DNA of 64,000 nt from Pontibacter cellulosilyticus (GCF_014306105.1 NZ_JACRVF010000001.1:1-64000); one strand, 5' to 3'; shown: positions 44,036 through 52,638, counted from the stretch's first letter. Program-made: numbers and translations. Notes: generated by a model from the sequence alone, not told the origin.

Positions 44036-45088
44036 TTACAGCACAGAGACTTTAGAGCCTTCGCGAAGATTGATCTGCCCACTCTGTACTACCTTTTCGC
44101 CAGGCTGCACACCTGCCAGTACCTCAACCTTGTTCTGTGTTACGGTACCCACTTTCACTTTGCGGACGGTCGCAACACCGTCTTTCACCACGTACACGCT
44201 TGGGTTCTGAATGCTGCCTACAATAGCCTCACGTGGTAAAAGCTGTGCTTCGCGCTGGTCGGTGATCTCGAAGAAGGCAGTGCCATACATACCCGCTCTT
44301 AAGTTGTTGTTCTCAGCGTTTTTTACTTCCACTTCCACATCAAATTTTAGGGTAGGGTCTGCCTGGGCTGCGATGGCTGTAACCGTGCCTTCATATTCCT
44401 GGCCAGCACCGGCATCGGCCTTTACGGTTACTTTATCACCTTTGCTGATCAGCAATACTTCGCTTTCGTTTACTTTTACCTGGAGCTTCAATTTATCTAC
44501 GTTCACAATGTGGTACAGCTTAGTGCCCGGGTTTAGAAACGAGCCAACTTCTACATAAATCTCGTTGATCTCACCACTGATAGGGGCAGTAATACGTGTT
44601 TTAGCTAAACGCTGGCGTGCAGCTATTAACTGGGCTTGCGTAGATTTTGCTGCTAAACGGGCATCTTCCAGTTGCCTTTGTGTAATTGCCTCTCCGGCAG
44701 CCAGGTTCTCGAAACGCTCAAGGTCTCTTTTAGCCTTCTCGGCATTTGTTTGGGCAGTGGCTAAGTCAGCTGCCATGGTGTTGCTTTCAACCACTGCTAA
44801 TAGTTCGCCGGCACGTACTTTATCGCCTTTGCGCTTTAGCACACGCTTTATCTGTCCTTGTGTTTCTGACAAAAGTGTTAGACTTTGGATAGGAGCGAAG
44901 TTACCCTGTGCTGTAAATGACTTATCCAGCCTTTCTGCTCTAACTTCCGTGATTGCTACCGGTATAGCGTCGCTTTTGATATCTGCAACTGCTGCATTTG
45001 CTGCCATCTGCTCTTTATTGCTCATCAGTTTAAAACCAATAGCCGCCAGGGCAACAAGCACAACTACGATATAAATAACCTTCTTCAT
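44036..45088 (-). CDS. RND periplasmic adaptor subunit
   Basis: 350 residues: N-terminal membrane helix (VIYIVVVLVALAAIGFKLM), lipoyl-like and coiled-coil hairpin region (LTLLSETQGQIKRVLKRKGD, LATAQTNAEKAKRDLERFEN), barrel (VTVKADAGAGQEYEGTVTAI) and membrane-proximal domain ending REGSKVSVL. The short hairpin is usual for adaptors of HAE1 pumps in this phylum. It links the permease to the TolC gene product encoded 20 bases upstream. Confidence 0.9.
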   Translation of the reverse strand: MKKVIYIVVVLVALAAIGFKLMSNKEQMAANAAVADIKSDAIPVAITEVRAERLDKSFTAQGNFAPIQSLTLLSETQGQIKRVLKRKGDKVRAGELLAVVESNTMAADLATAQTNAEKAKRDLERFENLAAGEAITQRQLEDARLAAKSTQAQLIAARQRLAKTRITAPISGEINEIYVEVGSFLNPGTKLYHIVNVDKLKLQVKVNESEVLLISKGDKVTVKADAGAGQEYEGTVTAIAAQADPTLKFDVEVEVKNAENNNLRAGMYGTAFFEITDQREAQLLPREAIVGSIQNPSVYVVKDGVATVRKVKVGTVTQNKVEVLAGVQPGEKVVQSGQINLREGSKVSVL

Positions 45089-45108
45089 TTTGTATTTTGA
45101 TGTATGTC

Positions 45109-46470
45109 TTATTTTGTAAGTGATTCCAGATTTCCTTTTGCCTTCAGATAGTTTAGTTGTGCTATCTGGTATTTCAGCTTCTCGTTGTTTAGGTTAGTGA
45201 GCGCTTCGCGCAGTGCTGTTTCTGCATTAAGCAAATCGCTAAGTGGCGCCAGTGCTTCCTTGTATAGTTTGTTGGTGGTGTCATATACTTCCTGGGCAAG
45301 GGCTACATTACGCTGTTGGGCTGCTATGTTGTTCTGGCTGTTGCCCAACTGGCTCAGGGCATTGCTTAGCTCCACTTGTGTATTCCTGTTGTATTGCTGT
45401 ATATCCAGGTCCAGTTTTTTTAGTTCAAGCTGGCGCTGCTGTACCTGTGCTGCTTTGCGCAGACCGTCAAACACCGGTATGTTTAGTTGCAAGCCCACCT
45501 GTGAATTGGGAAACCACATAGCTCCAGAGTTGCCGATCATCTGGCCATCATATTGCGACTGGTAATTGTAGTTACCAAAGGCAGCAAGAGAAGGGTAGTA
45601 GCCAGCCCTGATATTCTCAATCTCAAGCGCCTTCAGTTCTTTCTGTTTATTTAGGATTTTGAATTGGGCACGCTCTGTTGCGGTTTCAATATTACTGGTC
45701 AAATTTGGATGCTCCTCCAGCAATACGTTATCAGCAGAGGCTCCTAAAGTAAGCTGCTCCTCAAGGGGCATTCCCATAAAGAACTTTAGTACATTAAGCT
45801 GCTGCACGTAACCTGCCTCCAGGTTCTCTTTCTGGTTCTGCAGGTTAATCTTGCTCACTTTAATGCGGTTCACATCTACCTTTTTTACCAGGTCGTTTTT
45901 GTACTGCAGCGTCAGGATCTTCTCCAGTTGGTTTAGTTTATCCAGGTTAGCATTGATGCTGTTAAATTGCTCTTTCGTCTGCAGTACTTGGTAGTAAGCG
46001 CTGCCAACGTTATAGATCACATCTTCGGTGGTCATCTCTTTTCGGATGCGGTACAGGTCTTCGGCACTTTTGGCAGCTTTTAGGCCTACAAAGTATGATT
46101 TGCTGAACAGCAACTGCGAGACGGACAGACCAGCCTGTATGGTGTTGTCTGTACCCATCGGTTTGATAAGCGGGCCAGTGCCTTCCGGGTTAAAGTCGGC
46201 TGGCAGGGCGATCATAGACTTCTCCAGTGTTCTTATGGCCGAGCCCTTTACATCCACCTGCGGTAAACCGGCACTGCGAACCTCATTGATCTGGTATTTG
46301 GAGAACAGCTCATCATAAGAGGCCTTTTTTATGGACTCGTTGTGCTCCAGGGCATATTTTATACTTTCCTGCAGCGTAAGCGTTTTGGCACTGCCCGGCC
46401 CTTGCTGCTGAGAGAAGGCTGGCGTTAGTAGAAGTGCCATCATGCCTGCAAGTATGTGTTTCTTGATCAC
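45109..46470 (-). CDS. TolC-family outer-membrane channel
   Basis: 453 residues with signal peptide (ILAGMMALLLTPAFSQ) and the two TolC repeats: LTLQESIKYALEHNESIKKA and LNVLKFFMGMPLEEQLTLGA in the first, LKKLDLDIQQYNRNTQVELS and KEALAPLSDLLNAETALREA in the second. Start codon is GTG (46470). It follows the regulator gene by 72 bases, a gap holding a symmetrical operator, so it can probably also be controlled separately from the regulator. Confidence 0.9.
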   Translation of the reverse strand: MIKKHILAGMMALLLTPAFSQQQGPGSAKTLTLQESIKYALEHNESIKKASYDELFSKYQINEVRSAGLPQVDVKGSAIRTLEKSMIALPADFNPEGTGPLIKPMGTDNTIQAGLSVSQLLFSKSYFVGLKAAKSAEDLYRIRKEMTTEDVIYNVGSAYYQVLQTKEQFNSINANLDKLNQLEKILTLQYKNDLVKKVDVNRIKVSKINLQNQKENLEAGYVQQLNVLKFFMGMPLEEQLTLGASADNVLLEEHPNLTSNIETATERAQFKILNKQKELKALEIENIRAGYYPSLAAFGNYNYQSQYDGQMIGNSGAMWFPNSQVGLQLNIPVFDGLRKAAQVQQRQLELKKLDLDIQQYNRNTQVELSNALSQLGNSQNNIAAQQRNVALAQEVYDTTNKLYKEALAPLSDLLNAETALREALTNLNNEKLKYQIAQLNYLKAKGNLESLTK

Positions 46471-46504
46471 GGTATTATGTTTGTTATATTCTATAAAAAA
46501 CTAC

Positions 46505-46528
46505 TTAGTTCTGAATTATAAGAACTAA
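46505..46528. promoter_or_regulatory. operator upstream of the TolC gene
   Basis: TTAGTTCT-N8-AGAACTAA, a perfect 8-bp inverted repeat 35 bases upstream of the TolC start, between it and the GbsR gene. The same half sites occur before the GbsR gene. The likely ligand is the GbsR-type regulator. Confidence 0.65.
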
Positions 46529-46542
46529 TAAGACAAATTTTT

Positions 46543-47004
46543 TTATTTTCTGCTTTCTTCCCACTTTTTCAAAAGAAGAGGTAACTCATGCTGCAGATAC
46601 TCCAGGAAGTCGATAAATTCAGTAAGACAGCTATTGAATTCTGTTGCCTTATCAGACCGTGCCTCGAGAACCTCTATGAGCAGCGACTTAAAGTTGATAA
46701 TGTTGTTGAAACGCTGTGCCAGCGAGTCGCGCCAGTTAGATGTTTTTAATTTAAAATAGCGCTTGCGGTCACCGGCAAAGGTTATGTACTCTACCGGACC
46801 CGTTTCTATCAAAAGATTCAGTGCTGTACTAGTCGCACTTTTGCTAATGTTTAGTGTCTCACGGATCTCATCAAACGTAAGCTCAGGCCTGTCTGCAACA
46901 AACATAAGTCCCATGATACGGCCGGCAGCTGGCTGCATACCCAGCTTCTCGTAGAAGATGCCTATTTTCTCAATAAGAGCTTTCTTATGTTCTGTTAATG
47001 CCAT
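46543..47004 (-). CDS. GbsR/MarR-like transcriptional regulator of the RND operon
   Basis: 153 residues. Winged helix from about 25 to 90 with LTFDEIRETLNISKSATSTA (helix-turn-helix) and YITFAGDRKRYFKL (wing), flanked by long helices for dimerisation; the N-terminal helix IGIFYEKLGMQPAAGRIMGL is a mark of the GbsR branch. It is the first gene of the operon and most likely represses it; its own promoter carries the same inverted half sites that precede the TolC gene, which fits autoregulation. Confidence 0.88.
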   Translation of the reverse strand: MALTEHKKALIEKIGIFYEKLGMQPAAGRIMGLMFVADRPELTFDEIRETLNISKSATSTALNLLIETGPVEYITFAGDRKRYFKLKTSNWRDSLAQRFNNIINFKSLLIEVLEARSDKATEFNSCLTEFIDFLEYLQHELPLLLKKWEESRK

Positions 47005-47036
47005 TTATCTATATTAATGCTGTGCTAAGAACAGTA

Positions 47037-47068
47037 CAAATGTATAAATTAGTTCTTTTGGTTCAAAA
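47037..47068 (-). promoter_or_regulatory. promoter of the GbsR/RND operon
   Basis: On the minus strand: TTTTG (47064-47068), 19-base spacer, TACATTTG (47037-47044). This is a full match to the Bacteroidota TTTG / TAnnTTTG promoter. It lies about 33 bases before the ATG, and the operator half sites overlap its spacer and upstream edge. Confidence 0.7.
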
Positions 47069-47081
47069 TATACAGAACTAA
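47049..47081. promoter_or_regulatory. operator half sites overlapping the GbsR promoter
   Basis: TTAGTTCT (47049-47056) and AGAACTAA (47074-47081), perfect inverted copies with a 17-base spacer, against 8 bases in the operator at 46505. One arm lies in the promoter spacer and the other just upstream of -33. Binding here would block RNA polymerase. Confidence 0.6.
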
Positions 47082-47162
47082 AATTTATTCTTCTTCAGCA
47101 ATTCAAATATAGGGTTTTCGCTATTGACAGAAAATACCTAAACAGTAGTTTAGTTAGATTGA

Positions 47163-47609
47163 TTAATCCAAACTTACAGGAGTTGAAAGAGCTGGCAGTT
47201 TATAATGCTGCAGGTGGGGTAATATCCAGGCTTTAGCCTCTTCTGTGGTATCAAAAAATTCAATACCTACATTTTTGCCATAAATACGATAGGCTTTCTC
47301 GCGAAGGGAGTTACCCGGAGCAGTGTGCGATATATCCGCAGGACGCACAATGGCAATGTGTTTTAAATTAGTTTGGGTAAGAACAAGGGCCAGCACTTCA
47401 GTAGTCCATTTCTGATCTTCCATACTAAGCTCGTTCATACGTCTACTTTCGTGTATCCACAACTGAATTTCATTGTTGTGAATCAACTGTGCCAGTTGTT
47501 GCAAACCATTCTTATACTGTTGGCTACCGATAGGCATAGCCCACTTGCTGTAAAGGAGCTTTTTAGAAGAATCTAGCCCATATAAGAGATAATCTAATTC
47601 GTTTTTCAT
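47163..47609 (-). CDS. STAS/SpoIIAA-like hypothetical protein
   Basis: 148 residues from the ATG at 47609 (MKNELDYLLYG); the frame opens two codons earlier at a TTG. Alternating beta and alpha elements: KLLYSKWAMPIGS, LAQLIHNNEIQLWIHES, LKHIAIVRPADIS, VGIEFFDTTEEAKAWI. The last segment, a strand followed by D-T-EEA-W, is the typical end of SpoIIAA-like STAS proteins found in large numbers in Cytophagales. Role unknown; perhaps a small regulatory or stress-related protein. Soluble and apparently monocistronic. Confidence 0.55.
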   Translation of the reverse strand: MKNELDYLLYGLDSSKKLLYSKWAMPIGSQQYKNGLQQLAQLIHNNEIQLWIHESRRMNELSMEDQKWTTEVLALVLTQTNLKHIAIVRPADISHTAPGNSLREKAYRIYGKNVGIEFFDTTEEAKAWILPHLQHYKLPALSTPVSLD

Positions 47610-47952
47610 GATCAAGTACCCTAAGCTAAAAGTAACAAATAATACTTTTTGTTAATCAACAAAGCACGAGCCAAACAAGATATCAAATTTATCAAATTTT
47701 TCTGTAAAGCATTAAAATAAAGTAGTTTAAAGCCGAAATGTATGATAAAGGCCCTTTTTAGAGTATATAATAAGCTTTGTACTTATGTCTGTAGTTACAT
47801 AGGGTGATAATTTATAAACAGCAGATTTTCCAAGTAATGGAAAACCTGCTGTACAAAGTATAAATTCTGGAAAAGTCTTACAGCTTTAATCTAAATTTTG
47901 GTATTGTACCGGCTACTACATCTATTAACTGGGTAGTTAATATTAGGAACAT
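47610..47952. other. intergenic region
   Basis: About 340 bases between the STAS-like start and the SDR stop (both minus). It holds the hairpin at 47818-47852 and an AT-rich leader for the STAS-like gene. I see no TAnnTTTG box and no gene. Confidence 0.5.
47818..47852 (-). terminator. hairpin downstream of the SDR gene
   Basis: ACAGCAG / CTGCTGT plus TTTTCCA / TGGAAAA around AGTAA, with one unpaired base each side. It lies 100 bases after the SDR stop on the same strand. Confidence 0.5.
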
Positions 47953-48987
47953 TTATTCGTTGTTATATTCATCGTTTTTCCATTTATCCGCTGCCATTGC
48001 GCCAAGCACAAGTCCGCCAAGGCCAAGTATGCCGGTTAGCAGTTTATACTTGTTTTTGCTCAGCCAAAGTTGGGGACTAGAATCGGTAGCCTCTGCTTCA
48101 AAGTTGCCGTGCGCTCCATGATCCCCGGGTACAGGTTCCCATAGGTTGTGCTTTCGGTTAGGGTCTTCCGGCTCGTCTGTTTGTTGGCCTTTGAATCCTG
48201 TTTTTGCCAGCACATAATCGCCTAGTTCCGGTGCTATTTTATCTCCTACAATGGCTTGTACAGTTGGGTAACCTACGTATATTTCACGTCGGTCGTGTTC
48301 AGCGGCAAAGAGTATGGCATCAGCAGCTACCTCTGGTTGATAGATCTTGCCCATCGGCTTCGGCTTTTTGGGCAGTCGTGTTTTCACAAAACCAAATTGG
48401 GTCGTGTTCATGGCTGGCAGCTGCACCATTGTCGTCCTGACATTAGTTTTGTCGTGCATCAGCTCTGTGCGCAGCGAATCAAAGAAACCTTGTATGGCAT
48501 GCTTGGAACCGCAGTAGGCTGACTGAAGCGGAATACCACGGTAAGCAAGCGCCGAGCCTACCATAATAATAACCCCTTTATTGCGGGGCAGCATGCGCTT
48601 AAGTGCCGAAAGTGTACCATATACCTGGCCCAGGTAGGTTACCTCAGTTACACGTTTATACTCTTCGGCTTTCATTTCTTTTATTGGACTGAAAACGCTG
48701 TTCATAGCGTTGTTCACCCATACATCTATCGGGCCTAATTCTTCCTCTATTTTAGCCGCTGCGTTCTCTACAGCCTGTGCGTCTGCTACGTCTACCTGCA
48801 CATACACAGCTTTTCGTCCCATTTGCAGTACTTCTTTCTTAGCACCCTCCAAGCCATCGATGCCGCGGGCAAGCAGGCCCACATCGTAGCCAGCCTCAGC
48901 AAATTTTCTGGCACAAGCCCTTCCTAGACCTGCCGATGCTCCGGTTATTACTACAACGCCTTTGCTGGTGTTCTCAGTTGTTTCCAT
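47953..48987 (-). CDS. short-chain dehydrogenase with C-terminal membrane tail
   Basis: 344 residues. Rossmann start VVVITGASAGLGRACARKFA (TGASAGLG cofactor loop), NNA in WVNNAMNS, catalytic Ser in VGSALAYRG and YCGSK for Tyr/Lys. The SDR core ends near 250; an extension of about 90 residues follows, rich in Pro, Glu and His, ending in a hydrophobic segment (LLTGILGLGGLVLGAMAAD), so the enzyme may be held at the membrane. Substrate unknown. Divergent from the VKOR-like gene with 172 bases between. Confidence 0.85.
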   Translation of the reverse strand: METTENTSKGVVVITGASAGLGRACARKFAEAGYDVGLLARGIDGLEGAKKEVLQMGRKAVYVQVDVADAQAVENAAAKIEEELGPIDVWVNNAMNSVFSPIKEMKAEEYKRVTEVTYLGQVYGTLSALKRMLPRNKGVIIMVGSALAYRGIPLQSAYCGSKHAIQGFFDSLRTELMHDKTNVRTTMVQLPAMNTTQFGFVKTRLPKKPKPMGKIYQPEVAADAILFAAEHDRREIYVGYPTVQAIVGDKIAPELGDYVLAKTGFKGQQTDEPEDPNRKHNLWEPVPGDHGAHGNFEAEATDSSPQLWLSKNKYKLLTGILGLGGLVLGAMAADKWKNDEYNNE

Positions 48988-49159
48988 ATAGTTCGTTTAT
49001 GGTTGTCAGTATATTTCTTAAGCTCTGTTACGCCTGTATTTTATAGTAAGTTTATTTATCTGCTATGCGGGTGCAGCAGGCTATACTTTATAGTTTTAGC
49101 CTGGCACAACACCTTTTGGCGCAGCAGCGTAGACTCCTAACATTATAAACGCACAAGCT

Positions 49160-49639
49160 ATGAAACAGGAAACCAGCATAATTGACCACATTAGAAACGA
49201 TAGCAGCAAGCCAACATCGTACCGTCGCGATATTGCCGCGCTGGCAGCACTTGGTTTACTAGACTTTAGTCTGATCTCTCTTTTTCAGATGGGTAAGATA
49301 AAGGAGTTGCCTGACTTGCCGGGAGAGGTGTTTGATACCAAAAAAGTGAACACGGCAAAGGATGCCGTACTTTTTGGTCTTCCTGATGGCGTCATCAGCC
49401 TGGGAGGTTATGCAGCTACGATGTTTTTGGCTATGGCAGCTACTAGGTACAAAAATCAATCGAGGCTGCTGGATGTGGCGCTGGGTGGCGTAGTATTAGG
49501 ACAGGCAGCAGGTGCGGCACAGTATATGGTAAACATGACTACTGTACAGAAAAAAGCCTGCATTTATTGCATAGCAGGTGCCGTAATTAATTTTGCCGCG
49601 TTAGTGCCCTTAACCAAATTGTTTAAAAGAAGAGGGTAG
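49160..49639 (+). CDS. VKOR-like membrane protein with a single CxxC
   Basis: 159 residues with about four membrane helices (about 26-44, 68-94, 104-122, 134-153). KKACIYCIAG gives C134 and C137 at the start of the last helix, the position of the redox CxxC of vitamin K epoxide reductase homologues. The family usually also has one or two cysteines in the loop after the first helix; here that loop (KIKELPDLPGEVFD) has none, and these two are the only cysteines in the protein. It could be a reduced quinone-linked oxidoreductase or a non-catalytic relative. Confidence 0.6.
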   Translation: MKQETSIIDHIRNDSSKPTSYRRDIAALAALGLLDFSLISLFQMGKIKELPDLPGEVFDTKKVNTAKDAVLFGLPDGVISLGGYAATMFLAMAATRYKNQSRLLDVALGGVVLGQAAGAAQYMVNMTTVQKKACIYCIAGAVINFAALVPLTKLFKRRG

Positions 49640-49844
49640 AGAGTGATGCCCGTTTGCAGTTATTGTTCCTATTTATGATGAACATGGGCTAAACCTAGTC
49701 TGCTGCATGTGCAGCAATTTCAGATGTCTTTGTTCAGTTCCTGTAATAAGACTTTTGATGTGCTCGGAAGATAATAGGATTCTAATCTCTCAACATTCAG
49801 GATGGGATTGGATTACTGTCTTATCAAATATTAACTGCAAATAT

Positions 49845-50168
49845 TTACTCGGTATAGCACCTTGCGAATGTTACCATTTCTTTGATCAAAGGATTTACTA
49901 ATTTTCCTTTTGAAGTTAAAGAGTACTCAACCCTAGGAGGAACCTCTCCAAAGTTTTCTCTGTGCACAAGTCCGCTATCCACTAACACCTTCAACTCCTG
50001 AATAAGCATTTTCTCGCTGATATCAGGGATCGTTGCTTTCAAAACACTTAATCTTAGTGGCTTGTTGTATAACTGGTGCAAGATGAGCAGTTTCCATTTT
50101 CCGCCAACCAGTTCTAAAGTGGTGCGAATGGGGCACTTTGCTGTAATGTATACTTTCTCGTTTTCCAT
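49845..50168 (-). CDS. HxlR-family transcriptional regulator
   Basis: 107 residues. The conserved N-terminal Cys in KCPIRTTLELVGGKWKLLIL, with GGKW.LLIL, is diagnostic of HxlR. Then LKATIPDISEKMLIQELKVL (recognition helix) and the wing VHRENFGEVPPRVEYSLTSK. The lone Cys12 may sense quinones or electrophiles as in YodB-type members. It is divergent from the NAD(P)-binding gene at 50258, the usual target arrangement for this family. Confidence 0.88.
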   Translation of the reverse strand: MENEKVYITAKCPIRTTLELVGGKWKLLILHQLYNKPLRLSVLKATIPDISEKMLIQELKVLVDSGLVHRENFGEVPPRVEYSLTSKGKLVNPLIKEMVTFARCYTE

Positions 50169-50186
50169 ACTTACAAAAAGGTTAGT

Positions 50187-50256
50187 ACTGTTTAATTGTT
50201 ATAGTATGTCAAAGGTGACTAAATTTAGCTTTATTCTCAAGAACTAAACTGTTTAA
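50187..50256. promoter_or_regulatory. direct repeats in the HxlR divergent promoter region
   Basis: ACTGTTTAA occurs at 50187-50195 and again at 50248-50256, each next to TTAGT/CTAA-like bases, in the 89 bases between the divergent genes. They are candidate binding sites for the HxlR protein. The second copy ends one base before the ATG at 50258. Confidence 0.4.
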
Positions 50257-50257
50257 G

Positions 50258-50893
50258 ATGAAAAAGATAGCGTTGATGGGAGCAACTGGTCAAACAGGTG
50301 GTGAATTTTTGAAGTTGGCTCTTGATAAGGGTTATCAAATAAAAGCATTAGTTAGAAACCCAGAAAAGCTAAAGTTAAGGCATCAGAATTTAGAAGCCGT
50401 GCAAGGAGATGTGCTCAATGAAAAAGATGTAAGAACTGCTGTGCAAGGATGCGATGTGGTAGTAAGTCTTTTTGGCCATGTAAAGGGTTCGCCAGAATGG
50501 CTTCAGACGAACGGCACAAAGAACATTGTGGCAGCCATGAAGCAAGAAAACATCAGCAAAATAATCTCCCTGTCGGGTGGAGGACTTCCTTATCCGGAGA
50601 AGGACCAACCTAAGTTTGCTGATAAGCTGATACGCCTGATCATGAAGATAGCCGTGCCTAAAATCTTAAATGATGCCGTTGAGCATCATAAGGTGCTTGC
50701 GAACAGTGGTTTGAATTGGGTAATTGTAAGAGGGCCCAGGCTTACCAACGACACGAAGCAAGGTGCTTACAGAGTTGGTTGGGTGGGAGTGAACGCCAGC
50801 ACCAAGATTGCAAGGGCTGATTTGGCTGACTTTATACTGAAGCAGGTAGAAGATGAGCAATTTCATCATCAAATGCCCTTTGTAAGTTACTGA
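50258..50893 (+). CDS. NAD(P)-binding oxidoreductase of the NmrA/SDR type
   Basis: 211 residues. KKIALMGATGQTGGEFLKLA has the GATGQTG dinucleotide loop; ALVRNPEKL is the Arg-containing NADP-selecting strand. ISLSGGG and HHKVLANSGLNWVIVRGPRL follow the atypical SDR pattern of flavin-reductase/BVR-B-like proteins; a YxxxK motif is not present. Its divergence from HxlR suggests a quinone- or electrophile-responsive reductase. Its last 7 bases overlap the end of the convergent NmrA gene. Confidence 0.82.
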   Translation: MKKIALMGATGQTGGEFLKLALDKGYQIKALVRNPEKLKLRHQNLEAVQGDVLNEKDVRTAVQGCDVVVSLFGHVKGSPEWLQTNGTKNIVAAMKQENISKIISLSGGGLPYPEKDQPKFADKLIRLIMKIAVPKILNDAVEHHKVLANSGLNWVIVRGPRLTNDTKQGAYRVGWVGVNASTKIARADLADFILKQVEDEQFHHQMPFVSY

Positions 50894-51780
50894 TTCGGCT
50901 GCAGCAAATTCTCGTTCTTTTTCACAAACTCTGCAAAGCTGTTCGGGCTTTCATCAATTATGTTCTGTACCCAAGGAGATATATGAGGTAGCTTTTGAAA
51001 GCGGGGCAGGAAATGTAGCATGATCATTACCAGAATAAACTGAGAAGGTATACCCTCTTGTCTCTTCGTGAAGTAAAACGACAACAGGTTGGGGCTTTTA
51101 TAACTTATCTCTCTACCAAGAACATTGCTCAAAACATCTGCCATCTCATTAAAGTTTAGCCTTTCTTCATTTGTCAGGTCATAGGCTTTGTTGATGTGTG
51201 CTGCTGGTAATGCCAAAACCTTTGCGGCTACTTTCCCAACATCTTCTACATCAACTAAAGTGAACTTTGCATTACCGGCAGGTAAGTATATGCTGTTCTT
51301 CTGAACCAGATCTCTTCGTAACGTCGTTGTAAAATTCTGCATGAAGTATGCTGGCCTTAAAAAAGTATAGTTGATTCCGCTCTTTATAATCAGCTTTTCA
51401 ATTTTATGATGTGGGATGAGAGAACTCGTATCTGCTCCCTGCACTGAAAGGAAAACAATATGCTTTACACTTTTCTCCTGAGCAATTCGTATGAGCGGGT
51501 TAAAATATTTTTCTACATCGGATAACTGAGGCGGACGCAATAGGAACAATGTATCACAGACTTTAAGTGCTGAATTTATACTTTGTTCATCAGAAAAGTC
51601 AAAATGTACTGTATCTATATGTAGCTGCCCGAACAAATCATCATCTGTTTTAGGCTCCCTTACACCAGCAATAACCTGGAAATCACGTTTTATTTGGCTA
51701 AGGCTTTTAATTACCTCCAGCCCTACATTGCCAGTTGCACCCGTTATAAGTATTGTGCGCAGTTTGTTTGGTGTGTGCAT
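50887..51780 (-). CDS. NmrA-like NAD(P)-binding protein
   Basis: 297 residues. TILITGATGNVGLEVIKSLS gives the GATGNVG loop, IAGVREPKTDD the cofactor-selecting strand, and HIVFLSVQGAD, HHKIEKLIIKSGINYTFLRP follow the NmrA/QOR2-like family. The catalytic YxxxK reads HHKIEKL, so a Tyr is missing, as is common for NmrA sensors and atypical reductases. Convergent with the smaller NAD(P)-binding gene with a 7-base overlap of the stops. It is not a close paralogue of that gene. Confidence 0.82.
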   Translation of the reverse strand: MHTPNKLRTILITGATGNVGLEVIKSLSQIKRDFQVIAGVREPKTDDDLFGQLHIDTVHFDFSDEQSINSALKVCDTLFLLRPPQLSDVEKYFNPLIRIAQEKSVKHIVFLSVQGADTSSLIPHHKIEKLIIKSGINYTFLRPAYFMQNFTTTLRRDLVQKNSIYLPAGNAKFTLVDVEDVGKVAAKVLALPAAHINKAYDLTNEERLNFNEMADVLSNVLGREISYKSPNLLSFYFTKRQEGIPSQFILVMIMLHFLPRFQKLPHISPWVQNIIDESPNSFAEFVKKNENLLQPNQ

Positions 51781-51960
51781 AGAGCAACTATGGTTCGATA
51801 GCTTATATTTTGATAAGATACAATTTAATTGGTTAAGGTGCTTTATAGGACAGAATCACATTTAAAGCTGGCTCAGCTAAGTTCTATATTTTTATGAAGG
51901 GGATTCTCAGTTACCGTGGCAAAGTTTATGGCTAATAAATCCCAATCGGCATGATACACA

Positions 51961-51986
51961 AAAAGCACCTGAAGTCAGGTGCTTTT
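51961..51986 (-). terminator. terminator of the gene at 52009-52638
   Basis: AAAAGCACCTGA and TCAGGTGCTTTT, perfect 12-bp arms around AG, 22 bases beyond the stop at 52009. The symmetrical A and T flanks suit both strands. Confidence 0.8.
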
Positions 51987-52008
51987 CGTACAGTAAGTTA
52001 TACTTTCT

Positions 52009-52638
52009 CTACTCATTTGTTTCTTCCAGGTGCACCAGGTACTTGGTAAGCTTATCCCATTGTAGAGCTTGTACACCAGCCCAGCCGCCTTCAGCAATCA
52101 GGGTGTTTAGTAGTGCACGTTCGCCGGCGTCTTTGCCTTGGTTGTTTATACCTTCGTTTTTACCAATCTCGTAGCCGTGGAGCGTGTTACCTTCCCGAGT
52201 TACTCTAAAGGTACTGCTGGCCTCTTTTATAAAAAAATGCTCTATTTCTGCGTCACCTTCACCTAACTCCTTTGGTTGTTCACTTGGGTGAACAGTGAAC
52301 TCAGCCAGATTATCTTCAACTCTGATACCTGTAATCCGCACCCAGTTATCGATGGTAGTAGCGGGTAGGATGATTTTCATAAAGAATCCGATCTCTGGCA
52401 TTTTAGCAGTTATGCGTCGGCCTCTTTTATCATACAGGTGAAACGTGGAGTTAATCCCCGACATCTGAGACCACTCATTTACATCAAACAGTTTTTGCTT
52501 AGAACGTTCAAACTCATGTATAGCCGTTTGCTCGCTAGGGTAGGTGTTCTTGTTGCTGTATACTTTATCTTTGGTTTCCTCGCCCTGCACTACCTTTACT
52601 TCTTCCTTTATTTTATTAAAAATATCTTTTATAGACAT
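52009..52638 (-). CDS. conserved-looking hypothetical protein
   Basis: 209 residues, soluble, no domain I can name. The N-terminus MSIKDIFNKIKEEVKVV is an amphipathic helix; the middle (GRRITAKMPEIGFFMKIILP, NWVRITGIRVEDNLAEFTVH) is beta rich; the C-terminus is helical (GERALLNTLIAEGGWAGVQA). It has even codon use, a good start and a dedicated terminator, so it is a real gene. One transcript on its own. Confidence 0.6.
   Translation of the reverse strand: MSIKDIFNKIKEEVKVVQGEETKDKVYSNKNTYPSEQTAIHEFERSKQKLFDVNEWSQMSGINSTFHLYDKRGRRITAKMPEIGFFMKIILPATTIDNWVRITGIRVEDNLAEFTVHPSEQPKELGEGDAEIEHFFIKEASSTFRVTREGNTLHGYEIGKNEGINNQGKDAGERALLNTLIAEGGWAGVQALQWDKLTKYLVHLEETNE

Noticed and set aside
49640-49844. 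Possible small gene or terminator between the VKOR-like and HxlR genes
   Set aside because: The frame 49707-49901 has no family sequence, and the TGCTGCA-TG-TGCAGCA stem at 49701-49716 has no T run; too weak to annotate.
50258-51780. The two NAD(P)-binding genes as a recent duplication
   Set aside because: They differ in length, cofactor strand and active-site region and are convergent; they belong to related but separate branches.
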